Positions 35,699 through 48,247 are shown, counted from the stretch's first letter. The stretch is 64,000 bases of DNA from Pseudomonadota bacterium (GCA_025351005.1 JANXWS010000090.1:18693-82692), one strand, 5' to 3'. Made by a program: numbers and translations. The notes: generated by a model from the sequence alone, not told the origin.

Positions 35699-37219
35699 TC
35701 ACGGCCGTCGCCACCGGCGGCTCAGGCCCGCGGCCGCGAGCCCGAGCAGGCACAGGCCGAGCACCGGCCGGTTGCGGAGCCTCGCGTACGGTGTCAGGCC
35801 CCGGTACGGCACGACGCTGCCGCGCAGCACCTCCGCCACGAACTGGCGGCTGCGGAGCACCACGTGGCCGCGCGGGTCGATGATCGCCGAGACGCCGTTG
35901 TTGGTCGCGCGCAGCAGCCAGCGGCCGGCCTCGAGCGCCCGCATGCGGCTGATCTGCAGGTGCTGGTGCGGCGCGGTCGAGTTGCCGAACCAGGCGTCGT
36001 TGCTGACGTTGACGAGCAGCGTCGCCTCGCCGAGGGCGGCCAGCTGATCAACCGCGTAGGCATCCTCGTAACAGATCGTCGCCGCGAGTTTCTGGCCCCC
36101 GGCCGCGAGCGGCGGCTGGCCGGAATCGCCGGCCTCGAAGTCGACGTAGGCGAGGCTCTGCAGGCGCATCCAGCCGCGCACGAACGACGGCACCGGGAAG
36201 AACTCGCCGAACGGCACGAGATGGCGCTTGTAGTACCACTGCTCGTCGTCGCCGAGCGCAACGAGCCCGTTGCGGAACCGCTCGTGCGCGGCGTCGTAGC
36301 GCAGCAGCCCGAGCACGAGGTCCGAGCCCCGCGCGCGCGCGTCGGTGTAGATCGCCGCCAGGTACGGCACCGCCTCGTGATAGAGAAGCGGCAGCGCCGC
36401 CTCCGGCCAGACGATCAGCCGGCTGCCCAGCGCCTCATGGGTCAGGTCCTTGTAGACCGCGAGCGTGTGCTCGCGGTTCTCGTCCTGCCACTTCTGGTCC
36501 TGCGGGATCGCGCCCTGCACGATCGCGGCGCTGAGCGCGCGGCCCGCGGGCTCGGTCCATTGCACCTGAGCGAGCAGCGCCCCGCCGCCCCAGCAGGCGG
36601 CAACGACCGCCGGTCCCCAGCGGCGCACGGAGTCGCCCGCGAGCAGCGCCGCGATCACGCCAGCGGTGAGCGCGGTCGCGAGGCTGACGCCGTAGATGCC
36701 GAGCACGGGTGCCAGGCCCGCCAGCGGCGTGTCGATCTGGCTGTAGCCGAGGGCGAGCCACGGGAACCCGCTCAGCACCCAGCCACGCAGCCACTCCATC
36801 AGCACCCAGCCCGAGGGCAGCGCGCCGAACCAGCGCGCCGCCCCGGCGGCCGGTGCGTAGCGGCCGACCAGCCAGCCGAGCGCGGCGCTGTAGGCCCCCA
36901 TGATCGCGACCAGGCCGAGCATCAGGAAGAGCGCTAGCGCGAGCGGCGCGCGGCCGAAGACGTGGATGCTGGTGTAGAGCCAGTAGGTGCCCGAGAGGAA
37001 CAGGCCCGCGCCGAACGCGAAGCCGGAGAGCGCCGCGCCGCGTGGGCTCGCGCCCTGCCACAGCCACCACAGGAGCCCGAGGCAGAGCGGTGCCAGCGGC
37101 CACAGGCCGAACGGCGCGAAGCTGAGCGACTGGGCCGCACCGAGCCCGAGCGCCAGCCATGGCGCGTGGCGTCGCCAGCCGCCCGCCGTCGCGGCCCGGG
37201 GCGACTCGGCCGCGGTCAC
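35699..37219 (-). CDS. lnt: apolipoprotein N-acyltransferase
   Basis: Lnt adds the third acyl chain to lipoproteins in the inner membrane. The GTG start at 37219 overlaps corC (GTGA) and gives 506 residues (E. coli 512). There are about six to seven N-terminal membrane helices and a periplasmic nitrilase-like domain. Its triad is visible: Glu in VWPEAALPLL, Lys in YKRHLVPFGEFFP and Cys in ICYEDAY. The corC-lnt order is conserved. The longer ORF upstream is a shadow. Confidence 0.97.
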   Translation of the reverse strand: MTAAESPRAATAGGWRRHAPWLALGLGAAQSLSFAPFGLWPLAPLCLGLLWWLWQGASPRGAALSGFAFGAGLFLSGTYWLYTSIHVFGRAPLALALFLMLGLVAIMGAYSAALGWLVGRYAPAAGAARWFGALPSGWVLMEWLRGWVLSGFPWLALGYSQIDTPLAGLAPVLGIYGVSLATALTAGVIAALLAGDSVRRWGPAVVAACWGGGALLAQVQWTEPAGRALSAAIVQGAIPQDQKWQDENREHTLAVYKDLTHEALGSRLIVWPEAALPLLYHEAVPYLAAIYTDARARGSDLVLGLLRYDAAHERFRNGLVALGDDEQWYYKRHLVPFGEFFPVPSFVRGWMRLQSLAYVDFEAGDSGQPPLAAGGQKLAATICYEDAYAVDQLAALGEATLLVNVSNDAWFGNSTAPHQHLQISRMRALEAGRWLLRATNNGVSAIIDPRGHVVLRSRQFVAEVLRGSVVPYRGLTPYARLRNRPVLGLCLLGLAAAGLSRRWRRP

Positions 37220-38082
37220 GGGCCCGCGTCCGGCGGCAGCGGGATGTCGCGCGGCGCGATCACCTTCAGCAGGTCGATGCGGCGCCGGTCGGCGCGCACG
37301 ACGCGGAACTCGAAGTCCTGGATGCGCACCGCGTCGCCGCGCCGCGGCAGTCGGCCGAAGGCGTTGGCGGTGAGCCCGCCGATGGTGTCGAACTCCAGGT
37401 CGCTGAAGGCGGTGCCGAAGTAGGCGTTGAACTCGGGGATCCGCGTCAGCGCCCGCACGGCGAACTGGCGCTCCGACTCGCGCCGGATCGGGTGGTCCTC
37501 CTCGACGTCGTACTCGTCGGCGATGTCGCCGACGATCTGCTCGATCACGTCCTCGATGGTGACGAGCCCGGCGACCCCGCCGTACTCGTCGACCACGATC
37601 GCCATGTGGTGGCGGTTCTTGCGGAACTCCTTCAGCAGCACGTTCAGGCGCTTGCTCTCCGGCACGAACACGGCCGGCCGCACGACCTCGCGGATGTCGA
37701 ACTCGCCGTGCGCGGGGTCGGCGTAGTAGCGCAGCAGGTCCTTGGCGAGCAGGATGCCGACGACCTGGTCGCGGTCCTCGCCGATCACCGGGAAGCGCGA
37801 GTGGCCGGACTCGACCACGACCGGGAGCAGCTTCTGCGCCTCGTCGCCGCGCCCGACCACCGTCATGTGCGAGCGCGGCACCATGATGTCGCGCGCCTGC
37901 AGCTCGCCGACCGCGAGCACGCCCTCCAGCATCTCGAGCGCGTCGGCGTCGAGGAGCCCGCGCTCGGTGGCCTCGCGCAGGTCGCCGAGCAGCTGGGCGC
38001 GGTTGCGCGGCTCGCCGGACACCTGTTGCAGCACGCGCTTCAGCCACGCGCGCCGCGGACCGGACTGGCCGTCCTCAGCCAT
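37216..38082 (-). CDS. corC: CBS-domain protein CorC/YbeX
   Basis: The 288-residue protein has two CBS domains (about 70-190: ARDIMVPRSHMTVV, SGHSRFPVIGEDRDQVVGILLAKDLL, VPESKRLNVLLKEFRKNRHHMAIVVDEYGGVAGLVTIEDVIEQIVGDI) and a C-terminal CorC/HlyC transporter-associated domain. It was linked to Co/Mg efflux in Salmonella and to ribosome function in E. coli. ATG 38082 overlaps ybeY by eight bases. It is in the conserved ybeZ-ybeY-corC-lnt block. Confidence 0.95.
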   Translation of the reverse strand: MAEDGQSGPRRAWLKRVLQQVSGEPRNRAQLLGDLREATERGLLDADALEMLEGVLAVGELQARDIMVPRSHMTVVGRGDEAQKLLPVVVESGHSRFPVIGEDRDQVVGILLAKDLLRYYADPAHGEFDIREVVRPAVFVPESKRLNVLLKEFRKNRHHMAIVVDEYGGVAGLVTIEDVIEQIVGDIADEYDVEEDHPIRRESERQFAVRALTRIPEFNAYFGTAFSDLEFDTIGGLTANAFGRLPRRGDAVRIQDFEFRVVRADRRRIDLLKVIAPRDIPLPPDAGP

Positions 38083-38539
38083 CGCGGCGGACCCGGTACG
38101 GGTCCGCGAAGCCGAGCCGCGCGAGCACCCGTCGCTCGCGCCGCTCCATGCGCCGCGCGTCCGGCAGCCGCGCGTGGTCGTAGCCGACCAGGTGCAGCGT
38201 GCCGTGCACGACCATGTGCGCCCAGTGCTCGGCCCGGCGCTTGCGCTGCGCGCGCGCCTCGCGCGCCACGACCGCGGCGCAGATCGCGAGGTCGCCGAGC
38301 GGCGCGGGTTCGCCCGGCGCACGGCCGGCGCCGCCGGCCGGAAAGCTGAGCACGTTGGTCGGCCGGTCCAGGCCGCGATAGGTGCGGTTCAGGCGCCGGC
38401 TCTCGGTCGCCGTCACGACCCGGATCGCGAGCCCGCCGCCGGCGCGGCCGGCCGCGGCGCGCGCCCAGGCGGCGAGCCGCTCCGCCCCCGGCACCCACGG
38501 ACGACGCGTGCCGAACGCGACCTCGACCGCGAGACTCAC
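38075..38539 (-). CDS. ybeY: endoribonuclease YbeY
   Basis: YbeY is a zinc metalloprotein needed for 16S rRNA 3' maturation and 70S quality control. The signature zinc motif H3xH5xH is present as HGTLHLVGYDH. Other conserved sequence is SRRLNRTYRGLDRPTNVLSFP and GDLAICAAVVAREA. The GTG start at 38539 overlaps the ybeZ stop by four bases; 154 residues compare with 155 in E. coli. Confidence 0.97.
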   Translation of the reverse strand: MSLAVEVAFGTRRPWVPGAERLAAWARAAAGRAGGGLAIRVVTATESRRLNRTYRGLDRPTNVLSFPAGGAGRAPGEPAPLGDLAICAAVVAREARAQRKRRAEHWAHMVVHGTLHLVGYDHARLPDARRMERRERRVLARLGFADPYRVRRDG

Positions 38540-39492
38540 GACTGGCCCTCGGCGCGCTCGTAGGCCTGCACGATCCGCTGCACCAGCGGGTGGCGGACGA
38601 CGTCGCGCGAGGTGAAGAACGTGAACGCGACGCCGGCGACGCCGTCCAGCACGGCGACCACGTGCTGCAGGCCCGAGGCGCGGTGGCCGGGCAGGTCGGT
38701 CTGCGTGACGTCGCCGGTGACGACGGCCTTGGAGCCGAAGCCGATCCGGGTCAGGAACATCTTCATCTGCTCGATGGTCGAGTTCTGCGCCTCGTCGAGG
38801 ATGATGAACGCGTCGTTGAGCGTGCGGCCGCGCATGAACGCGAGCGGCGCGATCTCGATGACGTTGCGCTCGATCAGGCGCATCACCTTGTCGAAGCCCA
38901 TCATCTCGTAGAGCGCGTCGTACATCGGCCGCAGGTAGGGGTCGACCTTCTGCGTCAGGTCGCCGGGCAGAAAGCCGAGCCGTTCGCCGGCCTCTACCGC
39001 CGGGCGCACCAGCACGATGCGGCGCACGCCGTCGGCCTGCAGCGCCTCGACCGCGCAGGCGACCGCGAGGTAGGTCTTGCCGGTGCCGGCCGGGCCGATG
39101 CCGAAGGTCAGGTCGGCCTGGCGGATCTGCGCCAGGTACTGGACCTGGTTGCTGCCGCGGCCGCGGATCTGGCCGCGGTTCGTGTGCACGCGCACCTCAT
39201 CGTTGGCGAGCGGGCCGTCGGCGGCCGGCATGCCGGCCTCCTGGATCGCGAGGTGCACGTCGGCGGGCGCGAGGCCGTGGCCGGCGCGCGCGTACAGTTG
39301 CTCGATGATGCGGACCGCATCCGCGACCCGCTGGCCCGCGATCCGGAACCGGTTGCCGCGCCGGTGGAGGCTGACGCCGAGGCGCTCCTCGACCTGCCGC
39401 AGGTGCTCGTCGAGGGGCCCGCAGAGCGCCGCCAGGCGCTCGTTGTCCGCCGGATCGAGGGTCAGTTCGCGGTCGGGTTCCTGGGCGCTCAA
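38536..39492 (-). CDS. ybeZ: PhoH-like ATPase YbeZ
   Basis: The 318-residue YbeZ has Walker [13 protein letters not shown] and Walker [11 protein letters not shown], plus the PhoH start [11 protein letters not shown] and [30 protein letters not shown]. It works with YbeY, to which it binds in E. coli. The only start near the expected place is TTG 39492, which overlaps the miaB stop (TTGA); codons immediately upstream contain no ATG or GTG. The ORF's earlier start lies within miaB and is a shadow. Confidence 0.93.
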   Translation of the reverse strand: MSAQEPDRELTLDPADNERLAALCGPLDEHLRQVEERLGVSLHRRGNRFRIAGQRVADAVRIIEQLYARAGHGLAPADVHLAIQEAGMPAADGPLANDEVRVHTNRGQIRGRGSNQVQYLAQIRQADLTFGIGPAGTGKTYLAVACAVEALQADGVRRIVLVRPAVEAGERLGFLPGDLTQKVDPYLRPMYDALYEMMGFDKVMRLIERNVIEIAPLAFMRGRTLNDAFIILDEAQNSTIEQMKMFLTRIGFGSKAVVTGDVTQTDLPGHRASGLQHVVAVLDGVAGVAFTFFTSRDVVRHPLVQRIVQAYERAEGQS

Positions 39493-40853
39493 GCGGCGCG
39501 ACCGGCGCTCGTATCGACCGGAGCCGTGCTCCCGGTGAGCCGGCCGCGCAGCGAGTTCGCGAGTGCCTCGGTGACGGTGACATCGGCGAACCCGCCGATC
39601 AGCGCCGCGGGCCCGTCGAAGTTGAGCCAGCGGCCGCACTCGGTGCGCCCGGCGAGCTGGCGGCCGCCGCGCCGCGCGGCGCGCTCGACCAGCACGCGCG
39701 CGACCGTGCCCACGAGCGCCCGGCTGTGCTGCTGCGCCTGCGCATCGATGCGCTCTTGCAGGATCCGCAGGCGCTCTTCCTTGACGGCGAGCGGCACCTC
39801 ATCCGGCAGCGACGCGGCCGGCGTGCCGGGCCGGCGACTGTAGATGAAGCTGAACGACTGGTCGAAGCCGATCGCCGCGATCAGGTCGAGCGTCGCTTCG
39901 AAGTCGCGGTCGCTCTCGCCGGGGAAGCCGACGATGAAGTCCGATGACACCGCGATCCCCGGCCGCACGGCCCGCAGGCGCCTGATCTTCTGCTTGTACT
40001 CGAGCACCGTGTAGCGGCGCTTCATCGCCGCGAGGATCCGGTCGGAGCCCGACTGCACCGGCAGGTGCAGGTGGCTGACGAGCTTCGGGATGCGGCCGTA
40101 GGCTTCCGTCAGGCGCTCGCCGAAGTCCACCGGGTGCGAGGTCGTGAAGCGGATGCGCTCGATGCCCGGAACCGTTGCGACGTGCTCGAGCAGCAGCGCC
40201 AGGTCCGCCGACTCGCCGTCCGCGAGCGGGCCGTCGTAGGCGTTGACGTTCTGGCCGAGCAGCGTCACCTCCCGCACGCCGGCGGCCGCGAGCGCCTGCA
40301 CCTCGTCGAGCACCTGTGCGAATGGACGGCTGGTCTCCTCGCCGCGGGTGTAGGGCACCACGCAGAAGCTGCAGTACTTGCTGCAGCCCTCCATGATCGA
40401 GACGAACGCGGTCGCGGCCGAGGCCTGCGCGCGTGGCAGGAGGTCGAACTTCTCGTTCTCCGGAAAGCTGACGTCGACTTGCGGCCGGCCGCCCTGGCGC
40501 ACGGCGTCCAGCAACGCCGGTAGGCGGTGCAGCGTCTGCGGCCCGAAGACGACGTCGACGTACGGGGCGCGCGCGAGTATGCCCTCGCCCTCCTGGCTCG
40601 CGACGCAACCGCCGACGCCGATCAGGAGTCCGGGCCGGCGTGCCTTCAGCTCCGCGTAACGGCCGAGATGCGAGTACACCTTCTCCTCGGCCTTCTCGCG
40701 CACCGAGCAGGTGTTGAGCAGCACCACATCGGCCCGCTCCGGGTCGTCGATCCGTTCCAGGCCGCACGCCTCCCGCAGCACGTCCCCCATGCGGGTGGAG
40801 TCGTACTCGTTCATCTGGCAGCCGAAGGTCTTGAGGTAGAGGTAGCCGGGCAT
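39489..40853 (-). CDS. miaB: tRNA-2-methylthio-N6-dimethylallyladenosine synthase MiaB
   Basis: MiaB is a radical SAM enzyme that adds a methylthio group at A37 of some tRNAs. ATG 40853 ([19 protein letters not shown]) gives 454 residues. The N-terminal iron-sulfur cysteines are in [17 protein letters not shown] and GGCVASQEG; the radical SAM cluster is CSKYCSFC; a C-terminal TRAM domain (about 375-440) follows. It starts the miaB-ybeZ-ybeY-corC-lnt run. A possible promoter is about 85 bases upstream. Confidence 0.98.
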   Translation of the reverse strand: MPGYLYLKTFGCQMNEYDSTRMGDVLREACGLERIDDPERADVVLLNTCSVREKAEEKVYSHLGRYAELKARRPGLLIGVGGCVASQEGEGILARAPYVDVVFGPQTLHRLPALLDAVRQGGRPQVDVSFPENEKFDLLPRAQASAATAFVSIMEGCSKYCSFCVVPYTRGEETSRPFAQVLDEVQALAAAGVREVTLLGQNVNAYDGPLADGESADLALLLEHVATVPGIERIRFTTSHPVDFGERLTEAYGRIPKLVSHLHLPVQSGSDRILAAMKRRYTVLEYKQKIRRLRAVRPGIAVSSDFIVGFPGESDRDFEATLDLIAAIGFDQSFSFIYSRRPGTPAASLPDEVPLAVKEERLRILQERIDAQAQQHSRALVGTVARVLVERAARRGGRQLAGRTECGRWLNFDGPAALIGGFADVTVTEALANSLRGRLTGSTAPVDTSAGRAA

Positions 40854-40938
40854 GGAGCGCGCGCAGAGCGAAGCCGGAAGGGTACCGCTTCCGGCCCGGC
40901 GCATAAAGGCGCCCAGCGGCCTGGATGGTTATTTTCCT

Positions 40939-40967
40939 GTTATTTTTCAGCTGCTTGAAATCTGCAA
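40939..40967 (-). promoter_or_regulatory. possible promoter of the miaB run
   Basis: TTGCAG (40962-40967) and AATAAC (40939-40944) are 17 bases apart in an A+T-rich island (40925-40970) in the gap between ssb and miaB. Spacing and the A+T patch support a promoter. The rest of the gap (40854-41129) holds no ORF that I believe. Confidence 0.4.
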
Positions 40968-41129
40968 GTCATGGACTTCGACGCTCTGGTCGACGGGACG
41001 ACGACGACCATCGCCGGGACGCTCAGCGTCGCAATGCTTCCAGAACTCGGCCGTCGCACGCGCCGCGGCACGAATCGAGTCCGACCGCGCCCGGCTCGGT
41101 GCGCCGCTCGCCGCCGCCCGGGCTCCTCC

Positions 41130-41600
41130 CTAGAACGGGATGTCGTCGTCGAAACTGCCGTCCTTGTCGCTCGCCGGCGCCGGCGCCCGCGCGAAGTCGG
41201 CCTCTGGTGCCGCGGCCGGCGCGCGCGAGCCGCCACCGGCCCCGCCACCGCCCGCGCCGCCGCCGCGCCCGCCCAGCATCTGCATCTCGCCGGCGACGAT
41301 CTCGGTCGAGTAGCGCTCGTTGCCGCTCTTGTCGGTCCACTTGCGGGTCCTGAGCCGTCCCTCGACGTAGACCTGCGAGCCCTTGCGCAGGTATTCGGCG
41401 GCGATCTCGGCGAGGCGATCGAAGAACACGACGGTGTGCCACTCCGTCTGCTCCTTCTGCTCGCCGGTCTGCTTGTCGCGCCAGCTGTCGCTGGTCGCAA
41501 TCCGCACGTTGGCGACCGACTTGCCGCTCGGCATGGCCCGCGTCTCCGGATCCTGCCCGAGGTTCCCCACCAGAATGACCTTGTTGATGCCCCGCGCCAT
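41130..41600 (-). CDS. ssb: single-stranded DNA-binding protein
   Basis: ATG 41600 ([21 protein letters not shown]) follows an AGGAGT SD and gives 156 residues. The OB fold (about 1-110) has [59 protein letters not shown] glycine-rich linker ([11 protein letters not shown]) ends in the acidic tip [10 protein letters not shown], which recruits repair and replication partners. The gene is downstream of the MFS gene and near uvrA, an order also found in Pseudomonas. I found no LexA box here. Confidence 0.98.
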   Translation of the reverse strand: MARGINKVILVGNLGQDPETRAMPSGKSVANVRIATSDSWRDKQTGEQKEQTEWHTVVFFDRLAEIAAEYLRKGSQVYVEGRLRTRKWTDKSGNERYSTEIVAGEMQMLGGRGGGAGGGGAGGGSRAPAAAPEADFARAPAPASDKDGSFDDDIPF

Positions 41601-41731
41601 GACGTCGACTCCTGCTGTGTGCCGGCCACCGCTCGACCTATACGCCCGTCCCCGGTGCTGCGAAGTGTACGCCGGGCGAAGGCCGGCGGGCCGCGTGAAT
41701 CGGCCCGCAAGCGGCCGTAATGCCGCGTCGG

Positions 41732-42946
41732 TCAGTCCGGCCGCCGCCCGACCAGCAGCAGCCACGGCAGGGTCGCGAGCGACGCCCCGCCGAAGACCCC
41801 GACGAGGCCCATCGGGCTGCCGTAGAGCGCCCCGGCGGCCATGCTGCCGGCGAAGGCGCCGAGAAACTGCGAGGTCGCGAAGATGCCGAGCGCGGCGCCC
41901 CGCACCTCCGCGGCCGCGAGCTGCGAGAGGCGGGCCGGCAGGCGCGCCTCGAGGTAGTTGAAGGCCGCGAAGAACGCCACCATCGCGGCGCACAGCGCCC
42001 AGTAGTTGCCGTAGACGAATGCGAGGCTGCCGAGCGACACCATCAGCAGCGCAATGCCGAGCCTCAGCACCTGCGCCGGCGCCCGCACGCGCTCGGTGTA
42101 GAGCACGAGCGGGACGGTGAGCGGCACCGAGGCCGCGAAGACGCCCAGGTAGGTCCTCCAGTGGTCCTGCACGCCGATGCCGAACACGTCCTGGAGCGTG
42201 ATCGGGACCGCATAGAATGCCGCGGTCAGCACGAAGTTGAGGACGAAGACGCCGACGTAATACGGCACGAGTCCGGCGCTGAGCGCGGCCCTGAAGCCCG
42301 CTGCCGGGGAGGGCCGTTCGCGGACGAGCGGCGGCGGGCGCGGCACGACCGTGTACAGGAGCCCGATGGACAGCAGCGCGAGCGCGCCCATCACACCGAA
42401 GATGCCCGGCACGCCGATGGCGGGCTCGAGCATCGGAGCGGCGACCAGGGAGACGACGAAGCTCGCGCCGATGCTGATGCCGATCAGCATCATGGCCCGG
42501 GTCCGGACCTGCGTGCGCGTCAGGTCGGCGAGCAGCGCCGTCACCGGTCCGGAGACGGCGCCGGCACCCTGCACCATCCGCGCCGCGATCACGCCAAGGA
42601 TCCCGGTCGCGAACGCCCCGGCCACCGAGCCCGCCGCGTACATCAGGAGGCCCGCGACGATGACGGGGCGCCGGCCGAGGCGGTCGGAGACGGCGCCGAA
42701 GGGGATCTGCAGCACCGCCTGGGTCAGGCCGTACGCGCCCATCGCGAGCCCCACGAGCACCGGCGTCGCTCCCGGCAGGGCCCGCGCGTAGAGCGCAAGC
42801 ACCGGCAGCAGCAGGAAAAGTCCCAGCATCCGGACCGCGTAGATCGAGGCGAGCGCACCCACGGCGCGCCGCTCGGCGGGCTCGAGGCGCAGGCCGAGGG
42901 GCGGGGCGTCGGCCTCGGGGCCGGCTCCGGGTGCCAGGCGATCCAC
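41732..42946 (-). CDS. MFS transporter (YajR-like, about 12 helices)
   Basis: I use GTG 42946 ([15 protein letters not shown]), giving 404 residues; the ORF track runs on into uvrA. It has about 12 hydrophobic segments and the MFS motif [17 protein letters not shown] after helix 2, with [11 protein letters not shown] in the motif C area. The start [27 protein letters not shown] resembles the YajR group. Substrate unknown. The transporter gene beside uvrA and ssb is a conserved arrangement in some gammaproteobacteria. Confidence 0.85.
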   Translation of the reverse strand: MDRLAPGAGPEADAPPLGLRLEPAERRAVGALASIYAVRMLGLFLLLPVLALYARALPGATPVLVGLAMGAYGLTQAVLQIPFGAVSDRLGRRPVIVAGLLMYAAGSVAGAFATGILGVIAARMVQGAGAVSGPVTALLADLTRTQVRTRAMMLIGISIGASFVVSLVAAPMLEPAIGVPGIFGVMGALALLSIGLLYTVVPRPPPLVRERPSPAAGFRAALSAGLVPYYVGVFVLNFVLTAAFYAVPITLQDVFGIGVQDHWRTYLGVFAASVPLTVPLVLYTERVRAPAQVLRLGIALLMVSLGSLAFVYGNYWALCAAMVAFFAAFNYLEARLPARLSQLAAAEVRGAALGIFATSQFLGAFAGSMAAGALYGSPMGLVGVFGGASLATLPWLLLVGRRPD

Positions 42947-42956
42947 GCGGGTGTCT

Positions 42957-42985
42957 TTCCTGAAGGGGAACGGGCCTTGTATTCT
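42957..42985 (+). promoter_or_regulatory. possible promoter of uvrA
   Basis: TTCCTG (42957-42962) and TATTCT (42980-42985) are 17 bases apart, ending about 32 bases before the uvrA ATG at 43017. I found no LexA-type palindrome (CTGT-N8-ACAG) nearby. Confidence 0.35.
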
Positions 42986-43016
42986 AGCGAATTCGCCTGA
43001 AATTCCCGGACCCAAG

Positions 43017-45869
<2,853 letters not shown>

Positions 45870-45878
45870 GGGCCGCGC

Positions 45879-46415
45879 TCAGGTCCGGCCGAGCAGCGGT
45901 GCGTTGCTGCTGACGAAGTGCTGCCGCACCTCGCCGTCGCGGACGCGCTCGTCGTAGTGGCCACGCGTGTACGCCATCACGGTGCGACGCCAGAAGGCGA
46001 CGGCCCTGGCGTTGACGGTCGCCTCGACGATTTCCCAGCGACCGGCGAAGCGGCTGAAGATCAGCGCCGCCGCCGCCTGACCGACGCCGCGGCGGCGGAA
46101 CTTGTCGCGGATGAAGAACTCCGCCATCCGGTACTCGGCCGCGTCCTTCGCCGTTGGCGTGACCAGCGGTCGCGACACGAGCGCGAAGCCGCTGGCGTGG
46201 CCCGCGGAGAGCAGCAGCAGGGGATGCGAGCGATCGTCGCGAAACCAGCGCGCGAGCAACTCGCTGTGGCGTTCGCCGTGCTCGCCGAGCACCGGAAACA
46301 CGCCGGTGCCCGAGCGCGATACCGCGGCGAGTTCCTCGAGGTACTCCGGATAGACGGCCTGGATCCAGCGCTGGTCCTCGATGGACCGCTTGGCATCACG
46401 CAGGGTGACGCTCAT
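45879..46415 (-). CDS. GNAT-family acetyltransferase-like protein
   Basis: The 178-residue protein has a GNAT fold. The acetyl-CoA-binding motif A is FIRDKFRRRGVGQAAAALIF, after MAEFF; EATVNARAVAFWRR is the later motif. The N-terminal half (YPEYLEELAAVSRSGTGVFPVLGEHGERHSELLARWFRD) is charged. The acceptor substrate is unknown. It converges with uvrA (9 bases between) and its start is followed by a terminator on the same strand belonging to the lipoprotein gene. Confidence 0.8.
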   Translation of the reverse strand: MSVTLRDAKRSIEDQRWIQAVYPEYLEELAAVSRSGTGVFPVLGEHGERHSELLARWFRDDRSHPLLLLSAGHASGFALVSRPLVTPTAKDAAEYRMAEFFIRDKFRRRGVGQAAAALIFSRFAGRWEIVEATVNARAVAFWRRTVMAYTRGHYDERVRDGEVRQHFVSSNAPLLGRT

Positions 46416-46463
46416 CGGCAGGCGTCAGGTGCGCCCGCGGGTCGAAGGCGACCGCCGCCAGAC

Positions 46464-46510
46464 AAAAAACCGGGCGGACCCGCCAGCAGCGCTGGGGACC
46501 CGGCCCGGTT
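46464..46510 (-). terminator. Rho-independent terminator of the lipoprotein gene
   Basis: On the minus strand AACCGGGC...GCCCGGTT closes a stem followed by TTTTTTG. It lies about 28 bases past the lipoprotein stop. The stem-loop is large, with the inner part GGTCCCCAGCGCTGCTGGCGGGTCC also self-complementary. Confidence 0.85.
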
Positions 46511-46537
46511 CATTCCGGCAACGCTTGCGCGTTGCGA

Positions 46538-46711
46538 TTACTTCGGAGCTTCAGCCGGGGCAGCCCCCGAGGCCGGAGCAGCGGCCGAAGCGTCCGCAGC
46601 CGGAGCAGCGGCCGGTGCCGCAGTCGTCGCAGCCGGAGCCGCTTCCTTGTTGCCGCACGCAGCGAGCGCCAGCGCCAGAAGAGCGGCGCCAAGGGCGATT
46701 TTCACGTTCAT
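46538..46711 (-). CDS. 57-residue alanine-rich lipoprotein
   Basis: I use ATG 46711 (MNVKIALGAALLALALAACGNKE). It is a clear lipoprotein signal with lipobox LAAC. The mature part is an Ala/Pro/Thr repeat-like tail (AAPAATTAAPAAAPAADASAAAPASGAAPAEAPK) without predicted fold. It ends at TAA 46538 and has its own terminator. Short alanine-rich lipoproteins of this kind are common in high-GC gammaproteobacteria; the role is unknown. Confidence 0.8.
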   Translation of the reverse strand: MNVKIALGAALLALALAACGNKEAAPAATTAAPAAAPAADASAAAPASGAAPAEAPK

Positions 46712-46796
46712 CGGTCGATACCCCAAATTCAGTTGTGGTGAGAAATCGCGGCCGTACGGGCTACTGTGGAGCGCCCGTCCCGGTCCACGGCCCGCA

Positions 46797-46802
46797 ATTG
46801 TA
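46797..46802 (-). promoter_or_regulatory. -10-like element upstream of the lipoprotein
   Basis: Minus-strand TACAAT at 46797-46802 would give a leader of about 80 bases to ATG 46711. I see no good -35. The gap 46712-46921 separates this gene from divergent pepQ; its pepQ side has TACACT at 46864-46869. Confidence 0.3.
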
Positions 46803-46921
46803 CAGACTTTCGGGTGTTTTGCGCGAAATGTTGGGCCCGTCGCGCCCGCCGACCGGGCCGGTCTACACTCGCCCGGAGCCGGTCAGAACCCACCCGAGAG
46901 CGCCGGCCCCGGGGGCATGCG

Positions 46922-48247
46922 ATGGATGCAGGCGACGTGCTCGACCAGCTGTTTCCAGCCCACCTGGCGCGCTTGGCAGCCACCGCCGGGCGCGCCCTGC
47001 AGGCAGCCGGCGCGCCGGCCCTGGTCATCGGCTCCGGCTTCCCAAAGCTGCGTTTCCTAGACGACCAGCCCGACCCGTTCATCGCGAGCCCGCATTTCAA
47101 GGCCTGGGTGCCCGTCACCGACGCTCCCGGGTCCTTCGTCGTGTTCGTGCCGGGCGAGCGTCCGCTGCTGCTCTTTCATCAGCCGAAGGATTACTGGCAC
47201 AAGCCGCCGGCCCTGCCGGACGGCGCCTGGCTCGGCGCGTTCGAGTTGCGCGTCATCCGCAGCCCGGCCGAGGCGCGGGGTCACGTGCCGCCGCGTTCGG
47301 TGTACGTGGGCGAGCCGTTCGCCGGCCTCGAGGAGTGGGGATTCGGCGCGATCAACACACCGGCGCTGCTCGACGTGCTGCACTGGGCGCGGGCGGTCAA
47401 GGATCCATACGAGCTCGCCTGCCTGCGCCGTGCAGCCGACGCCGGTGCACGCGCGCACCGGGCGGCGGCCACCGCTTTCGGCGACGGTGCCTCCGAGTAC
47501 GACATCCACCTGGCCTACCTGGCGGCGTCGGGCCACACCGAGACCGGCCTGCCGTACCCGAACATCATCGCGCTCAACGAGGGCGCGGCGATCCTGCACT
47601 ACACGACGCTGCAGCACGAGCCGCCGGCCGTGCACCGCTCACTCTTGATCGACGCCGGCGCGCAGTTCCGCGGCTATGCGAGCGACATCACGCGCACGCA
47701 CGCCGCGAGCGCGGGCCCGTTCGCCGAGCTCGTCGAGGGCATGGACGCGCTCCAGCAGGAGCTGTGCGCGATGGTGGTGCCCGGCGCCTACTATCCGGAC
47801 ATCCACTTCGCCGCGCACCGGCTGATCGCGACGCTGCTGGTCGACCACGGAATCGTGACCTGCGCCGCCGACACCGCCGTCGAGACCGCGCTGACCGGGG
47901 TCTTCTTCCCGCACGGCGTCGGCCACCTGCTCGGACTGCAGGTGCATGACGTCGGCGGCCACCAACGCTCGGAGCAGGGCGAGCTGCAGCCGCCGCCGGC
48001 GGGTCATTCGTACCTGCGGCTGACGCGGCGGCTCGAGGCCGGCACGGTGGTGACGATCGAACCCGGTGTCTACTTCATCGACCTGCTGCTCGACCAGGCG
48101 CGCGACAACGGCCACGCGCGGCACATCGACTGGGAAACGGTCGCGGAGCTCGCACCGTACGGCGGCGTGCGCATCGAGGACGACGTCGTCGCCACCAGCG
48201 ACGGTCCCGAAAACCTGACCCGCGACTCGTTCACGGCCTGCGCCTGA
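46922..48247 (+). CDS. pepQ: Xaa-Pro dipeptidase
   Basis: PepQ (441 residues; E. coli 443) hydrolyses dipeptides with C-terminal proline. The metal ligands are visible: Asp in LIDAGAQFRGYASDITRTH, a second Asp in that stretch, His in FFPHGVGHLLGLQVHDVGG, Glu in VVTIEPGVYF and Glu in GGVRIEDDVV. The N-terminal creatinase-like domain includes SGFPKLRFLDDQPDPFI. I use ATG 46922, since the upstream frame lacks conservation. Divergent from the lipoprotein. Confidence 0.96.
   Translation: MDAGDVLDQLFPAHLARLAATAGRALQAAGAPALVIGSGFPKLRFLDDQPDPFIASPHFKAWVPVTDAPGSFVVFVPGERPLLLFHQPKDYWHKPPALPDGAWLGAFELRVIRSPAEARGHVPPRSVYVGEPFAGLEEWGFGAINTPALLDVLHWARAVKDPYELACLRRAADAGARAHRAAATAFGDGASEYDIHLAYLAASGHTETGLPYPNIIALNEGAAILHYTTLQHEPPAVHRSLLIDAGAQFRGYASDITRTHAASAGPFAELVEGMDALQQELCAMVVPGAYYPDIHFAAHRLIATLLVDHGIVTCAADTAVETALTGVFFPHGVGHLLGLQVHDVGGHQRSEQGELQPPPAGHSYLRLTRRLEAGTVVTIEPGVYFIDLLLDQARDNGHARHIDWETVAELAPYGGVRIEDDVVATSDGPENLTRDSFTACA

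Noticed and set aside
40971-41720. Plus-strand ORF beginning MDFDALVDGTTTTIAG upstream of ssb
   Set aside because: It runs antisense through ssb, with no SD and no domain after the first residues.
42947-43016. LexA (SOS) box between the MFS gene and uvrA, or near ssb
   Set aside because: I looked for CTGT-N8-ACAG palindromes in both regions and found none.
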